Positions 1 through 6,201 of a stretch of DNA of 15,364 bases are shown here, one piece after another. Under the pieces are notes generated by a model. The model made no database searches and was not told the origin of the DNA. It saw nothing but the letters and a program-made list of their open reading frames with translations. Every line of letters begins with the position of its first letter. The first letter of the stretch is position 1. The DNA is from CAZKYX01 sp964557125. GTDB lineage: Bacteria > Patescibacteriota > Microgenomatia > Levybacterales > GWA1-39-11. A program made the translations under genes and the position numbers. The stretch lies in assembly GCA_964557125.1 (NCBI GenBank), contig CAZKYX010000025.1, positions 1 to 15,364 of the forward strand, read 5' to 3'.

Positions 1-3
1 TTG

Positions 4-77
4 TAGCCCCGAGGGGAGTCGAACCCCTGATCTCTTGGATGAAAACCAAGTGTCCTAGGCCACTAGACGACGGGGCC
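4..77 (-). tRNA. tRNA-Glu (anticodon UUC)
   Basis: Read on the minus strand it folds as a full cloverleaf. The 7-bp acceptor stem is closed by a G-U first pair. The D-arm holds GUGGCC, and the anticodon stem CUUGG/CCAAG carries a seven-base loop with UUC at positions 34-36. The T-arm is AGGGG-UUCGAGU-CCCCU, followed by discriminator A. The bases after the discriminator are CAA, so CCA is not encoded and must be added after transcription. A candidate promoter lies 24 bp upstream. Confidence 0.96.
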
Positions 78-100
78 GTGACTACAGTAATAGCTTGCGA

Positions 101-129
101 ATTTTAGCAAAAAAAACCCTATTTGTCCC
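101..129 (-). promoter_or_regulatory. Candidate promoter for tRNA-Glu
   Basis: On the minus strand there is a GGGACA -35-like hexamer, a 17-bp spacer that includes an 8-T run, and TAAAAT preceded by TGC (an extended -10). The -10 ends 23 bp before the first tRNA base. The -35 is a weak match, so the call rests mainly on the extended -10 and the position. Confidence 0.45.
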
Positions 130-147
130 GATTCTAAATATTTACAT

Positions 148-180
148 AAAAATCCCCTTTCTTATTACACAAAAGGGGAT
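148..180 (-). terminator. Rho-independent terminator after the 70-aa gene
   Basis: Perfect 9-bp inverted repeat ATCCCCTTT/AAAGGGGAT (152-160 and 172-180) with an 11-nt loop. On the minus strand a run of T follows. It begins 3 bp beyond the stop codon of the 70-aa gene. Confidence 0.8.
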
Positions 181-182
181 AG

Positions 183-395
183 TTAACTGTCAGCTTTTTT
201 GGCAGTTGGAAGTGCAACAAGAGCACACTCTTCTCCAGATTTGCAACAACCTTCTTTGCCTTTCATTTTCTTACCGTACATTCGGCTGAAGTTCTCTTTG
301 ACAAGAGCGACTGCCTCGTCTGGGTTGCCTGCAGTAACGATTGGTTCGTAAGGGTGCACTCCGCGAGTGCAATACACTCGGTAGTTTTTGCGCAC
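183..395 (-). CDS. Small cysteine-containing hypothetical protein (70 aa)
   Basis: I do not recognise a family. The start is a GTG at 393-395, preceded by an AAGGA ribosome site (403-407) seven bases upstream. The stop is TAA, and a strong terminator follows directly, so the unit looks like a real monocistronic gene. The N-terminal half (about residues 5-35) is predicted mixed alpha/beta with an acidic-basic helix. The C-terminal part is rich in Lys and Gly, then holds Cys50, Cys51 and Cys57 in a GCCKSGEEC-type cluster; Cys9 lies near the start. The cysteines could bind a metal or form a disulphide, but this is inference. There are no membrane segments or signal peptide. Confidence 0.72.
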   Translation of the reverse strand: MRKNYRVYCTRGVHPYEPIVTAGNPDEAVALVKENFSRMYGKKMKGKEGCCKSGEECALVALPTAKKADS

Positions 396-412
396 AGTTC
401 TGTCCTTGTTAA

Positions 413-448
413 AGAAAACCCCCTTTGATTTATTAGTCGCAGGGGGTT
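413..448 (-). terminator. Rho-independent terminator after the 133-aa gene
   Basis: Inverted repeat AACCCCCT/AGGGGGTT (417-424 and 441-448) with a 16-nt loop. On the minus strand it is followed by TTTTCTTT. It lies 36 bp past the TGA of the upstream gene and just before the ribosome site of the 70-aa gene, separating the two transcripts. Confidence 0.7.
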
Positions 449-484
449 GCGTGTGGTGCTTGCCTGCTAGAAGACCCTTTCGGA

Positions 485-886
485 TCAGCTCGCGATACTT
501 TCAGGCTGTTCGCCTGACTCCCTCACCCTTGGCTTTGGCTTGGTGTTCGACACCTTGCCGACGATTCGCGGAAGCCTAAGCTCGGCCATTGGCCTGTGCT
601 CGTGCCTGCGCTTAAGTTCTAGAGCCAAGAATTCTCGGCTCCCAATCGTGGTGTCATCAAAAGCCCAGATGTATCTGGAGCAGTGATGAGCGGCTTCGAC
701 ATCCGTTTTTCTGGCCGTGGTCAGCTCGGTTGCTTGGTAGCAGAGCTTGCCTCGGCCATTGCGATTGGACGGACGATTGAGGCTCAGGCAAGGGTCAGTG
801 GTGGCATCAACCTCAGTTTCAGCCAGCACCAGTATTCCCCACCATTCTCCATCGCCCTCGGTCGGAACGACGCGAAAGAGTTTCAT
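485..886 (-). CDS. Hypothetical protein, GC-rich orphan gene (133 aa)
   Basis: Not recognised. I place the start at the ATG at 884-886 (protein begins MKLFRVVPTEG). The open frame runs further up to a TTG at 929-931, but that start has no ribosome site. An AAGGAC sits about 16 bases before the ATG, which is far. The product is soluble, with no membrane segment. It has a Trp-Trp pair near residue 15, a central Cys/His-containing stretch (AHHCSRYIW), and a basic, Pro/Arg-rich C-terminal third likely to be disordered. The gene is visibly richer in GC than every neighbour, which may indicate transfer or a different history. A terminator hairpin downstream supports it being expressed. Confidence 0.6.
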   Translation of the reverse strand: MKLFRVVPTEGDGEWWGILVLAETEVDATTDPCLSLNRPSNRNGRGKLCYQATELTTARKTDVEAAHHCSRYIWAFDDTTIGSREFLALELKRRHEHRPMAELRLPRIVGKVSNTKPKPRVRESGEQPESIAS

Positions 887-1040
887 TGTGGTTACTTTTT
901 TGTCCTTCTGTTGATTGGGGGTCACGAACAAGGAGTGGTTTGGCGGGTGGGGAACTTAAGAGGTGGCGGCTTTTTAAGGTACTAGCCAACAAGCCTTACC
1001 ATTATATAATTGTTAGTCAAAACCATATTTAAAATTACGC

Positions 1041-1070
1041 TTGTCTTAGCCTTTCTATTTAGAGTAAAAT
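1041..1070 (+). promoter_or_regulatory. Candidate promoter for tRNA-Lys
   Basis: TTGTCT (1041-1046), an 18-bp spacer and TAAAAT (1065-1070), followed by a GC-rich CCCCGCGCG stretch that could act as a discriminator of the kind seen at stable RNA promoters. The -10 ends 22 bp before the tRNA. Confidence 0.5.
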
Positions 1071-1092
1071 ACCCCGCGCGTATTAGTTTTAT

Positions 1093-1164
1093 GGCCCGAT
1101 AGCTCAATGGTAGAGCACTCGCCTTTTAAGCGAGGTGTTCTGGGTTCGAGTCCCAGTCGGGTCA
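1093..1164 (+). tRNA. tRNA-Lys (anticodon UUU)
   Basis: Complete cloverleaf. The acceptor GGCCCGA pairs with UCGGGUC (one G-U), and the D-arm is GCUC-AAUGGUA-GAGC. The anticodon stem CUCGC/GCGAG has loop CUUUUAA giving UUU at 34-36. The T-arm is CUGGG-UUCGAGU-CCCAG, with discriminator A. CCA is not encoded (CAT follows). Confidence 0.97.
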
Positions 1165-1197
1165 CATCTATAGATTTAGTAGTAGTAAAGTCTTCGT

Positions 1198-1225
1198 TTA
1201 GCTTGAAAAGACAAGCTAATTTAGG
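1198..1225 (+). terminator. Weak hairpin terminator candidate downstream of tRNA-Lys
   Basis: Perfect 8-bp inverted repeat TTAGCTTG/CAAGCTAA (1198-1205 and 1212-1219) with a 6-nt loop, followed by only three T before AGG. It lies 34 bp past the tRNA. The short T tract makes termination uncertain. Confidence 0.35.
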
Positions 1226-1305
1226 TGTTCCATAAAGTATTTTGCTTGGTTCGTTAAGCCGTCAATTTTAAGCTCGTCATCTTCTGTTGATTTTTGTGCA
1301 TAGAG
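1216..1305 (-). pseudogene. Possible C-terminal gene remnant (29 codons)
   Basis: On the minus strand a protein-like frame of 29 residues, rich in Lys/Glu/Asp and ending FMEHLN, runs from just after an in-frame TGA (1306-1308) to a TAG at 1216-1218. It has no start codon and no ribosome site. It may be the tail of a decayed gene, or chance. The surrounding stretch 1165-1430 holds no other gene I can support. Confidence 0.2.
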
Positions 1306-1430
1306 TCAATATTCTACTATTGGTAGGGTGCCATAATCTGATTTGGTGGCATTTGGATGCACATTTTAGGAACAAGGTATCGGGAATATCGTGAGAAGCC
1401 CAAATCAAATACTATGAGGATAAATTTAAA

Positions 1431-3668
1431 CTAAACTGTAATTAAATCTTTTTCCGCACGGTTTAGAAGAACTGCATTCGTTGCAACAATGATAGAAGAT
1501 ACACTCATCAGGAGTGCTGAAATTTCAGGCCGCAGTGAAATATTAAACGCAGGATACAAAACTCCCGCTGCAACTGGAATTGCCAATACGTTATAAATAG
1601 ATGCCCAGAAAAGATTTTGTTTCATTTTTCTCACTGTTGCTTTAGAAAGCCTTATAGCTCTCAGAACATCAGCCGGATCTGACTTCATAAGTACAACTTT
1701 TGCGGTTTCTATTGCAACATCCGTCCCTGCTCCAATTGCAATACCAATGTCTGCTTGTGCCAAGGCTGGAGCATCGTTTACCCCATCTCCAACCATTGCA
1801 ACAAACTTACCTTCTTCTTGAAGTTGCTTGACATACGAGGCTTTATCCGCAGGCATAACCTCGGCAAATACTCTTTTAATTCCTAATTTTCTGGCAACCG
1901 CGTCAGCGGTTTTCTTATTATCACCAGTAATCATAGCTGTTTCGATATCAAGCTCATTCAATCTATCTATCGCTTTTTTTGCATTCTGTTTTATTGGGTC
2001 TGCTGCACCTACAACAGCTACTGCTTTTTTATTAACTGCAAGAATCATAATTGTTTCACCACGGTTTAGGAATTTTTGTATATCTTTATCAAGAGGTGTA
2101 ATATCTACCTTGCTTTCTTTCATAAGTTTTACAGTTCCAACAAGTACATTTTTGCCAGCCACTTTTGCTTTCACGCCTAAGCCTGAAAGATTTGCGAAGT
2201 CTTCTACTTTAGTAGATAATCCTACTTTTCTCTTTTTCATTTCCTCAAGCACTGCATTTGCAAGTGGGTGAGAGGATTTTGCTTCTGTTGCTCCAATAAG
2301 CTGCAACGCCTCCTTTTCATTAAAGCCTTTGACCGTTACAACACCAGTTATTTTGGGTTTGCCTTCAGTGAGTGTGCCTGTTTTATCTAAAACTACTACT
2401 TGAATTTTTGACACTTGCTCCAAAGTCGGCGCATCTTTAATGAGAATATTATGTTTTGCACCAAGTCCTGTCCCTACTGCGACTGCTGTAGGAGTTGCCA
2501 AACCGAGTGCATCAGGACAGGCAATGACAACAGCGGATATCGCAAAGGTAAGCGCAAATAGTAGCGGTTGCCCGGCTATCAAATACCATACTGCAAATGT
2601 AATCAAACCACCTCCCACTGCGAGAATAACTAAATATACTGCAAACTTATCGGCGATCTTTTGTCCAGGAGCTTTTGAATTCTGGGCTGTTTCAACCATC
2701 TTTGCAATCTGAGCAAGTGCAGTATCTTCTCCTACCTTTGTTGCTCTAAACTGCACTGAACCTGACTGATTAATTGATCCACCAATAACCTGATCTCCTA
2801 TAGTCTTTGCTACTGGAATTGACTCACCGGTAACCAAGGATTCATCAATTGCTGTTTGTCCTTCAATAATTTCTCCATCAACAGGTACTTTATCTCCAGG
2901 CTTTAACACAAGAATATCTCCTAATTTTACGTCAGCAGTAGGCACAAGTTCTTCTTTACCATTTCGTAATACGCGAGCTTGAGGAGGCACGAGGTTAAAT
3001 AACGCTTGCAACGCGTCTGTTGTTCCTTGTTTTGATTTCATCTCCATCCAATGACCGAAAAGAACAAAAGTAATAAGCATTGCCGCTGCTTCATAAAATG
3101 TTTCATGACTCCCCAAAAGAGTTAAGACGACACTGAAACCATACGCTGCCGTAATCCCCACCGCGATAAGCACCGACATCCCCAGTTTCCGGTTCTTAAG
3201 TTCATAGTATGACGAGTAAAGAAACAACCAACCCCCATAAAAAAAGACCGGAGTTGTTAAAAGAAAAAGGAGCCATGGAATGGGAAGCGGTGAAGGGAGA
3301 TTCCAATTTAAAAGCATCCTTCCCATGGAATATGCAAGAATTGGAATAGTCAAAATCAGCGAGAAAAAGAACTTGTTTCGTATGTCTTCCTGCATGAGCT
3401 TTGCCATTTCACGCCCGGCTTTTCCAGTATGATCCATCCCCATAGTCATGGTCATACTCATTTTAAATTTTCCCCAAAAAGACACCTTCTCTACCGGTCC
3501 CATCGAATGGTAATGATGGCTTGCGTGTTCTGCATGCATGTCAGGCTCATTCTTTTGAACTTCTACAAGTGTCATGCCGCATTTCGGACAACGACCAGTT
3601 TTGTCCTGCAGAATGTCAGGATGCATCGGACAAGCATAGGATTTTACTTCTTTTTTACCTTCATCCAT
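1431..3668 (-). CDS. P1B-type heavy-metal (copper) exporting ATPase
   Basis: Membrane pump that most likely exports copper using ATP. Domains in order: an N-terminal heavy-metal-binding module (residues 11-35; C13-P-M-H16 and C27-P-K-C30-G-M); a His/Met-rich linker (43-80); and eight predicted membrane segments (about 100-120, 130-150, 163-185, 192-208, 345-365, 370-393, 686-705, 716-735). The actuator loop has TGES at 280-283. The catalytic loop has phosphorylated Asp428 in DKTGTLT, the P1B HP dipeptide at 467-468, TGDN at 581-584 and GDGVND at 627-632. TM7 has YN (692-693) and TM8 has MSVSS (721-725), both Cu(I)-ATPase-like. The TM6 metal motif is CPD (384-386) instead of the usual CPC. The start has a good ribosome site, AAAGGAG (3678-3684), 9 bp before ATG. 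It is the last gene of the csoR operon, 75 bp after the oxidase. Copper as substrate is inferred from TM7/TM8 and context; another soft metal is possible. Confidence 0.95.
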   Translation of the reverse strand: MDEGKKEVKSYACPMHPDILQDKTGRCPKCGMTLVEVQKNEPDMHAEHASHHYHSMGPVEKVSFWGKFKMSMTMTMGMDHTGKAGREMAKLMQEDIRNKFFFSLILTIPILAYSMGRMLLNWNLPSPLPIPWLLFLLTTPVFFYGGWLFLYSSYYELKNRKLGMSVLIAVGITAAYGFSVVLTLLGSHETFYEAAAMLITFVLFGHWMEMKSKQGTTDALQALFNLVPPQARVLRNGKEELVPTADVKLGDILVLKPGDKVPVDGEIIEGQTAIDESLVTGESIPVAKTIGDQVIGGSINQSGSVQFRATKVGEDTALAQIAKMVETAQNSKAPGQKIADKFAVYLVILAVGGGLITFAVWYLIAGQPLLFALTFAISAVVIACPDALGLATPTAVAVGTGLGAKHNILIKDAPTLEQVSKIQVVVLDKTGTLTEGKPKITGVVTVKGFNEKEALQLIGATEAKSSHPLANAVLEEMKKRKVGLSTKVEDFANLSGLGVKAKVAGKNVLVGTVKLMKESKVDITPLDKDIQKFLNRGETIMILAVNKKAVAVVGAADPIKQNAKKAIDRLNELDIETAMITGDNKKTADAVARKLGIKRVFAEVMPADKASYVKQLQEEGKFVAMVGDGVNDAPALAQADIGIAIGAGTDVAIETAKVVLMKSDPADVLRAIRLSKATVRKMKQNLFWASIYNVLAIPVAAGVLYPAFNISLRPEISALLMSVSSIIVATNAVLLNRAEKDLITV

Positions 3669-3743
3669 TTACAGCAACTCCTTTCTTCATCTCTTAAGAT
3701 GCGCTAATAAATAACCCCCTAAACAAATTTATTATTCTATCTA

Positions 3744-5339
3744 CTAATTCACACTAAACTTACTCATCATTCCAGCCTCCATGTGTTCCGGGATGTGGCA
3801 GTGAATCACCCAATCTCCTGGGTTATCCATTTGGACCAGAAGCTCAACCGCGTCTCCAGTTTGAATTAAAGTGGTATCCTTCCAGACAAGGTTTTTATTA
3901 CTAGCCCCATTTGTTGAGAGAACTAGGAATCTTTGGCCATGGAGATGAATAGGATGCTGCATTGGATGCATTGATTTGTCGTCATTGAAGACTTTAATTT
4001 TTACCACATCACCCTTTTTGAACTTCCAATCAATATCCATATTTTCACGGATTGTGTCCTGGTCAACAATTTTCCACTTGAGAGTCTTGGTCGTTGAGCC
4101 TGCGTTCATCATACCCATGTTGTCTTCCCACTCGATTTTTTCAACCCCACCCATGTTCATTTGCATTTCTTCATTTTGCATCATTTTCCCGTTGTCCATC
4201 ATGTGCTCACCTGTCGAATTGCTCCCTTGAGTAGATGTGGGGCCCATCTCGAGAGAGAGTTTGATATCTTTATCCGGAGCTTTGGTGAACAGAGGACGAA
4301 GCGGATCTATAACACTTATGACATCCTGGTTTGTTCGAGGCGTTAAAAGATAAGAAGTGGTAACCGGATTTTCTTGAATATTAATAGTTCCCATCGTATA
4401 AGTTTTATCAGAAGTTTTATGCTCAATTTTATAGTCTCCGGCTTTGTCAAACCAAACTTCAACTATCTGACGCTCGGACGGTCCAAGAAGTAATAATTCC
4501 ACCCATTCCTCCCGCTCAAACTTCCCATTATCTGCTCCGACTAGACGCATTCGGGCATTAGGGATTGAAATATTAAAAACTCGGGTATTAGCCGCATTTG
4601 TAAGGTAAAATCTGACTCTCTCTCCTTGTTTTGCTGAAAGCCTATAATCGTCATCTCCATTTACCAACATTATGTTCCCAAATCTACCCATTAAAGTATG
4701 GTCAACAATCGATTTGTCAAAGGGTGCAATCTGACCGTTTGTCATCAAAATATCATCAAGGAAAAGTGCCTCCTCACGATCCACTTCTCCCCAGTAATCG
4801 GGGGCGTTTGGTGTTACAAGAAAATTGCCATACAGACCAAGTTCTTGGGCATAATCCTCGCGAATATGCGGATGATACCAAAATATTCCCGCATCTGGAA
4901 ATTTTAGCTCGTATGCGAAACTCTCGCCTGGTTTGACCACATCTTGTGTGACATCAGGAACACCGTCGAACTTATTCTCCATTCGTATTCCATGTGAATG
5001 AAGAGTCGAATCAACATCTGTTTCATTTTTGAAATTTATTGTAACTTGCGCGTTCTGATTAACTTTTATAAGAGGCCCCGGAATCGATCCATTATAAGCA
5101 AGCATTTTTATATCTTGCCCATTTATATTCTTTTGAACAATCTTTGCCGCAAGGTCATATGTTTCTCCATTTTTTAAATTAACAATTTGTGATGGAGAAG
5201 CCGAGGGAAGCCCCACGGCAGCTGTTGGAAAATTACCGGTCCTAACAATTGGTTGCTGTGATTTACGGTCTATATAAAGAAAAAGCCCAGCAATAGCAAC
5301 AAAAGATAAGATCACTATCGTCAAAAGATTTTTGTTCAT
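3744..5339 (-). CDS. Multicopper oxidase, CopA/CueO/laccase-like
   Basis: Exported three-cupredoxin oxidase, probably oxidising Cu(I) to less toxic Cu(II) outside the membrane while reducing O2 to water. Residues 6-22 form an uncleaved-looking N-terminal membrane anchor or signal. Copper ligands are all present: H114-S-H116-G, H156-P-H158, HPIHLHG (H462, H465, H467), and HCH at 513-515 with H519 and Met524. The eight trinuclear His and the type 1 set (H462, C514, H519, M524) are complete. A Met-rich, His-containing segment (about 379-412) resembles the methionine-rich copper-binding insert of CueO/PcoA. At 531 aa the length fits the family. Its ATG directly abuts the TAA of csoR (no gap) and lacks a clear ribosome site, so translation is probably coupled. 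The first motif reads HSHG where HWHG is common. The physiological substrate could also be an organic or other metal compound. Confidence 0.95.
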   Translation of the reverse strand: MNKNLLTIVILSFVAIAGLFLYIDRKSQQPIVRTGNFPTAAVGLPSASPSQIVNLKNGETYDLAAKIVQKNINGQDIKMLAYNGSIPGPLIKVNQNAQVTINFKNETDVDSTLHSHGIRMENKFDGVPDVTQDVVKPGESFAYELKFPDAGIFWYHPHIREDYAQELGLYGNFLVTPNAPDYWGEVDREEALFLDDILMTNGQIAPFDKSIVDHTLMGRFGNIMLVNGDDDYRLSAKQGERVRFYLTNAANTRVFNISIPNARMRLVGADNGKFEREEWVELLLLGPSERQIVEVWFDKAGDYKIEHKTSDKTYTMGTINIQENPVTTSYLLTPRTNQDVISVIDPLRPLFTKAPDKDIKLSLEMGPTSTQGSNSTGEHMMDNGKMMQNEEMQMNMGGVEKIEWEDNMGMMNAGSTTKTLKWKIVDQDTIRENMDIDWKFKKGDVVKIKVFNDDKSMHPMQHPIHLHGQRFLVLSTNGASNKNLVWKDTTLIQTGDAVELLVQMDNPGDWVIHCHIPEHMEAGMMSKFSVN

Positions 5340-5612
5340 TTAATTGCTTTTTTTGAAAACTTGCATTATTTCTTCGATTGCCTCGTCTTTTTTCCCTTGT
5401 GCGATTGAATCCGCAACACACCCTCTTAGATGATTCTCTAAAAGTAAATTTTCAGTTTCGCGAAGCCCATTCTCAACCGCTTTCATTTGATGAAGTACGT
5501 CAATGCAGTATTCATCATTTTCAATCATCTTCATAACCTTATCAAGGTGTCCACGAGAGATTTTGAGACGGTGAAGAATTCGCTCCTGTGTGTCTTTTGG
5601 TCTATACGCCAT
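5340..5612 (-). CDS. csoR: CsoR-family copper-sensing repressor
   Basis: Small all-helical DNA-binding repressor (90 aa, usual length) that releases its operator when it binds Cu(I). The copper ligands fall at exactly the positions of Mycobacterium tuberculosis CsoR: Cys36, His61 and Cys65. The second-shell residues Tyr35 and Glu81 are also present. This pattern favours copper over the nickel or formaldehyde sensors (RcnR, FrmR) of the same family. The N-terminal helix is basic and carries RGHLDKVMKMIE. The start has an AGAGGA ribosome site 8 bp upstream. It is the first gene of the operon with the multicopper oxidase and the P1B ATPase. The operator-like palindrome between promoter and start indicates autoregulation. 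Confidence 0.94.
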   Translation of the reverse strand: MAYRPKDTQERILHRLKISRGHLDKVMKMIENDEYCIDVLHQMKAVENGLRETENLLLENHLRGCVADSIAQGKKDEAIEEIMQVFKKSN

Positions 5613-5616
5613 ACTT

Positions 5617-5640
5617 GATATCCTCTATATAGGGATATAC
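5617..5640. promoter_or_regulatory. Putative CsoR operator
   Basis: Plus strand shows ATATCC (5618-5623), nine bases, then GGATAT (5633-5638): perfect 6-bp arms forming a dyad of the kind bound by CsoR proteins. It overlaps the -10 element and expected transcription start of the csoR promoter and reaches the ribosome site, so bound repressor would block transcription. Assigned from position and symmetry; not tested. Confidence 0.55.
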
Positions 5641-5666
5641 TACTAGCAAAGCTTGTTTATTATCAA
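5637..5666 (-). promoter_or_regulatory. Promoter of the csoR-oxidase-ATPase operon
   Basis: Minus strand: -35 TTGATA (5661-5666), 18-bp spacer, -10 TAGTAT (5637-5642). The -10 lies 24 bp before the csoR ATG and overlaps the operator-like dyad. Confidence 0.55.
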
Positions 5667-5822
5667 GAGTTATATTTTCTGGAGCTGTTTCCCAAGCCAA
5701 GGGCCAAGAAGTTTAAGATAAAGCATAATTACTAGCCAAGAGAGGAGCACAAGTGGTCTCCAGTGTAACCCCTACTACATCAAGAAGCACTTAATTTAAC
5801 ATCAAGCGCTTTTTAACTATTT
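5667..5822. other. Intergenic stretch between the copper and HxlR units
   Basis: No gene seen. Near its right end an imperfect inverted repeat AAGCACTT/AAGCGCTT (about 5787-5813, one G-U pair) is followed on the plus strand by T-rich sequence. It could end minus-strand transcription from the HxlR gene only weakly, since the T tract is on the other side. The rest shows no clear motif. Confidence 0.4.
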
Positions 5823-6152
5823 TTACTTTTTTGGGAATTTATCTGCAAAGACCCGTATTTCGTGAAGTATAGGCATTATTCCGTTTCCTTTTTCAGTCAG
5901 AGAATAAGCAACAGACAAATTATTCACTGTTTCTTCCTGTCTTTTAATAATTCCTTGTTCTTCAAGTTTTTTTAGCCTGTTTGAAAGGGTTGTAGGGTTT
6001 ACATCAGACAGTTCACGTTCAAGCTGAGCAAATCTTTTTTCTCCACCGTCTATTGCCTGGATTATGGCAAGGGTCCAGAAATCTCCAAGCATCTTAAGCT
6101 CTTCGTTTGAACATTTTTCTTCTTTATGAATGTATTTCTTAGTTGTTGACAT
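5823..6152 (-). CDS. HxlR/DUF24-family winged-helix regulator, probably redox sensing
   Basis: DNA-binding regulator of 109 aa, normal for the family. The winged helix-turn-helix spans about 18-90; the recognition helix is at 52-69 (NPTTLSNRLKKLEEQGII) and the wing at about 70-88. The only cysteine, Cys14, sits at the conserved N-terminal position used as the thiol switch in Bacillus YodB, CatR and HypR. The DFW at 24-26 corresponds to the family GGKW. It is divergent from an oxidoreductase operon with a 49-bp gap, which is the arrangement typical of DUF24 regulators and their targets. Two palindromes fill that gap. It probably represses both itself and the operon and responds to quinones, aldehydes or diamide-like stress; the inducer is inferred. 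There is no clear ribosome site, and the ATG overlaps the likely -35 of the opposite promoter. Confidence 0.9.
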   Translation of the reverse strand: MSTTKKYIHKEEKCSNEELKMLGDFWTLAIIQAIDGGEKRFAQLERELSDVNPTTLSNRLKKLEEQGIIKRQEETVNNLSVAYSLTEKGNGIMPILHEIRVFADKFPKK

Positions 6153-6174
6153 ACTATAAATATTGTAGTACTAT
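6146..6174 (+). promoter_or_regulatory. Candidate promoter of the oxidoreductase operon
   Basis: A consensus TTGACA (6146-6151) is followed after 17 bp by TACTAT (6169-6174). A better -10, TATAAT (6172-6177), would need a 20-bp spacer. Either -10 lies inside the tandem palindromes, so the regulator would occlude it. The -35 overlaps the start codon of the divergent regulator gene. Confidence 0.5.
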
Positions 6175-6187
6175 AATTCCTATAGTA
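6152..6187. promoter_or_regulatory. Tandem HxlR-type operators (two 19-bp palindromes)
   Basis: Site 1 (6152-6170) is TACTATAAATATTGTAGTA: 5-bp outer arms TACTA/TAGTA, with most inner positions also symmetric. Site 2 (6169-6187) is TACTATAATTCCTATAGTA, with perfect 7-bp arms around a 5-bp centre. They overlap by 2 bp. The TACTA-N-TAGTA form resembles the boxes described for YodB-type DUF24 regulators. Two dimers on adjacent sites could bind cooperatively. Confidence 0.7.
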
Positions 6188-6201
6188 ATATTAACACAAG
6201 C

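Noticed and set aside
485..931. Longer form of the GC-rich gene starting at TTG 929-931
   Set aside because: No ribosome site before the TTG; the ATG at 884-886 gives a more protein-like N-terminus.
683..985. Plus-strand frame of 100 codons
   Set aside because: It is antisense to the GC-rich 133-aa gene, whose minus-strand frame has an ATG start, protein-like composition and a terminator. GC-rich DNA easily gives such mirror frames.
1140..1170. Integration (att) site at the 3' end of tRNA-Lys
   Set aside because: I found no second copy of the tRNA 3' end in the window and no integrase.
1828..2271. Plus-strand frame of 147 codons
   Set aside because: It lies wholly inside the P1B ATPase gene on the opposite strand, which has all catalytic motifs there.
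3661..3690. Nine-residue upstream frame (ATG at 3688-3690) overlapping the ATPase start
   Set aside because: It contains the ATPase ribosome site and ends over its ATG, but has no ribosome site of its own; likely chance in AT-rich sequence.
5787..5825. Terminator for the HxlR gene
   Set aside because: The hairpin is there, but the T-rich side follows it on the plus strand, not on the strand on which the gene is read.
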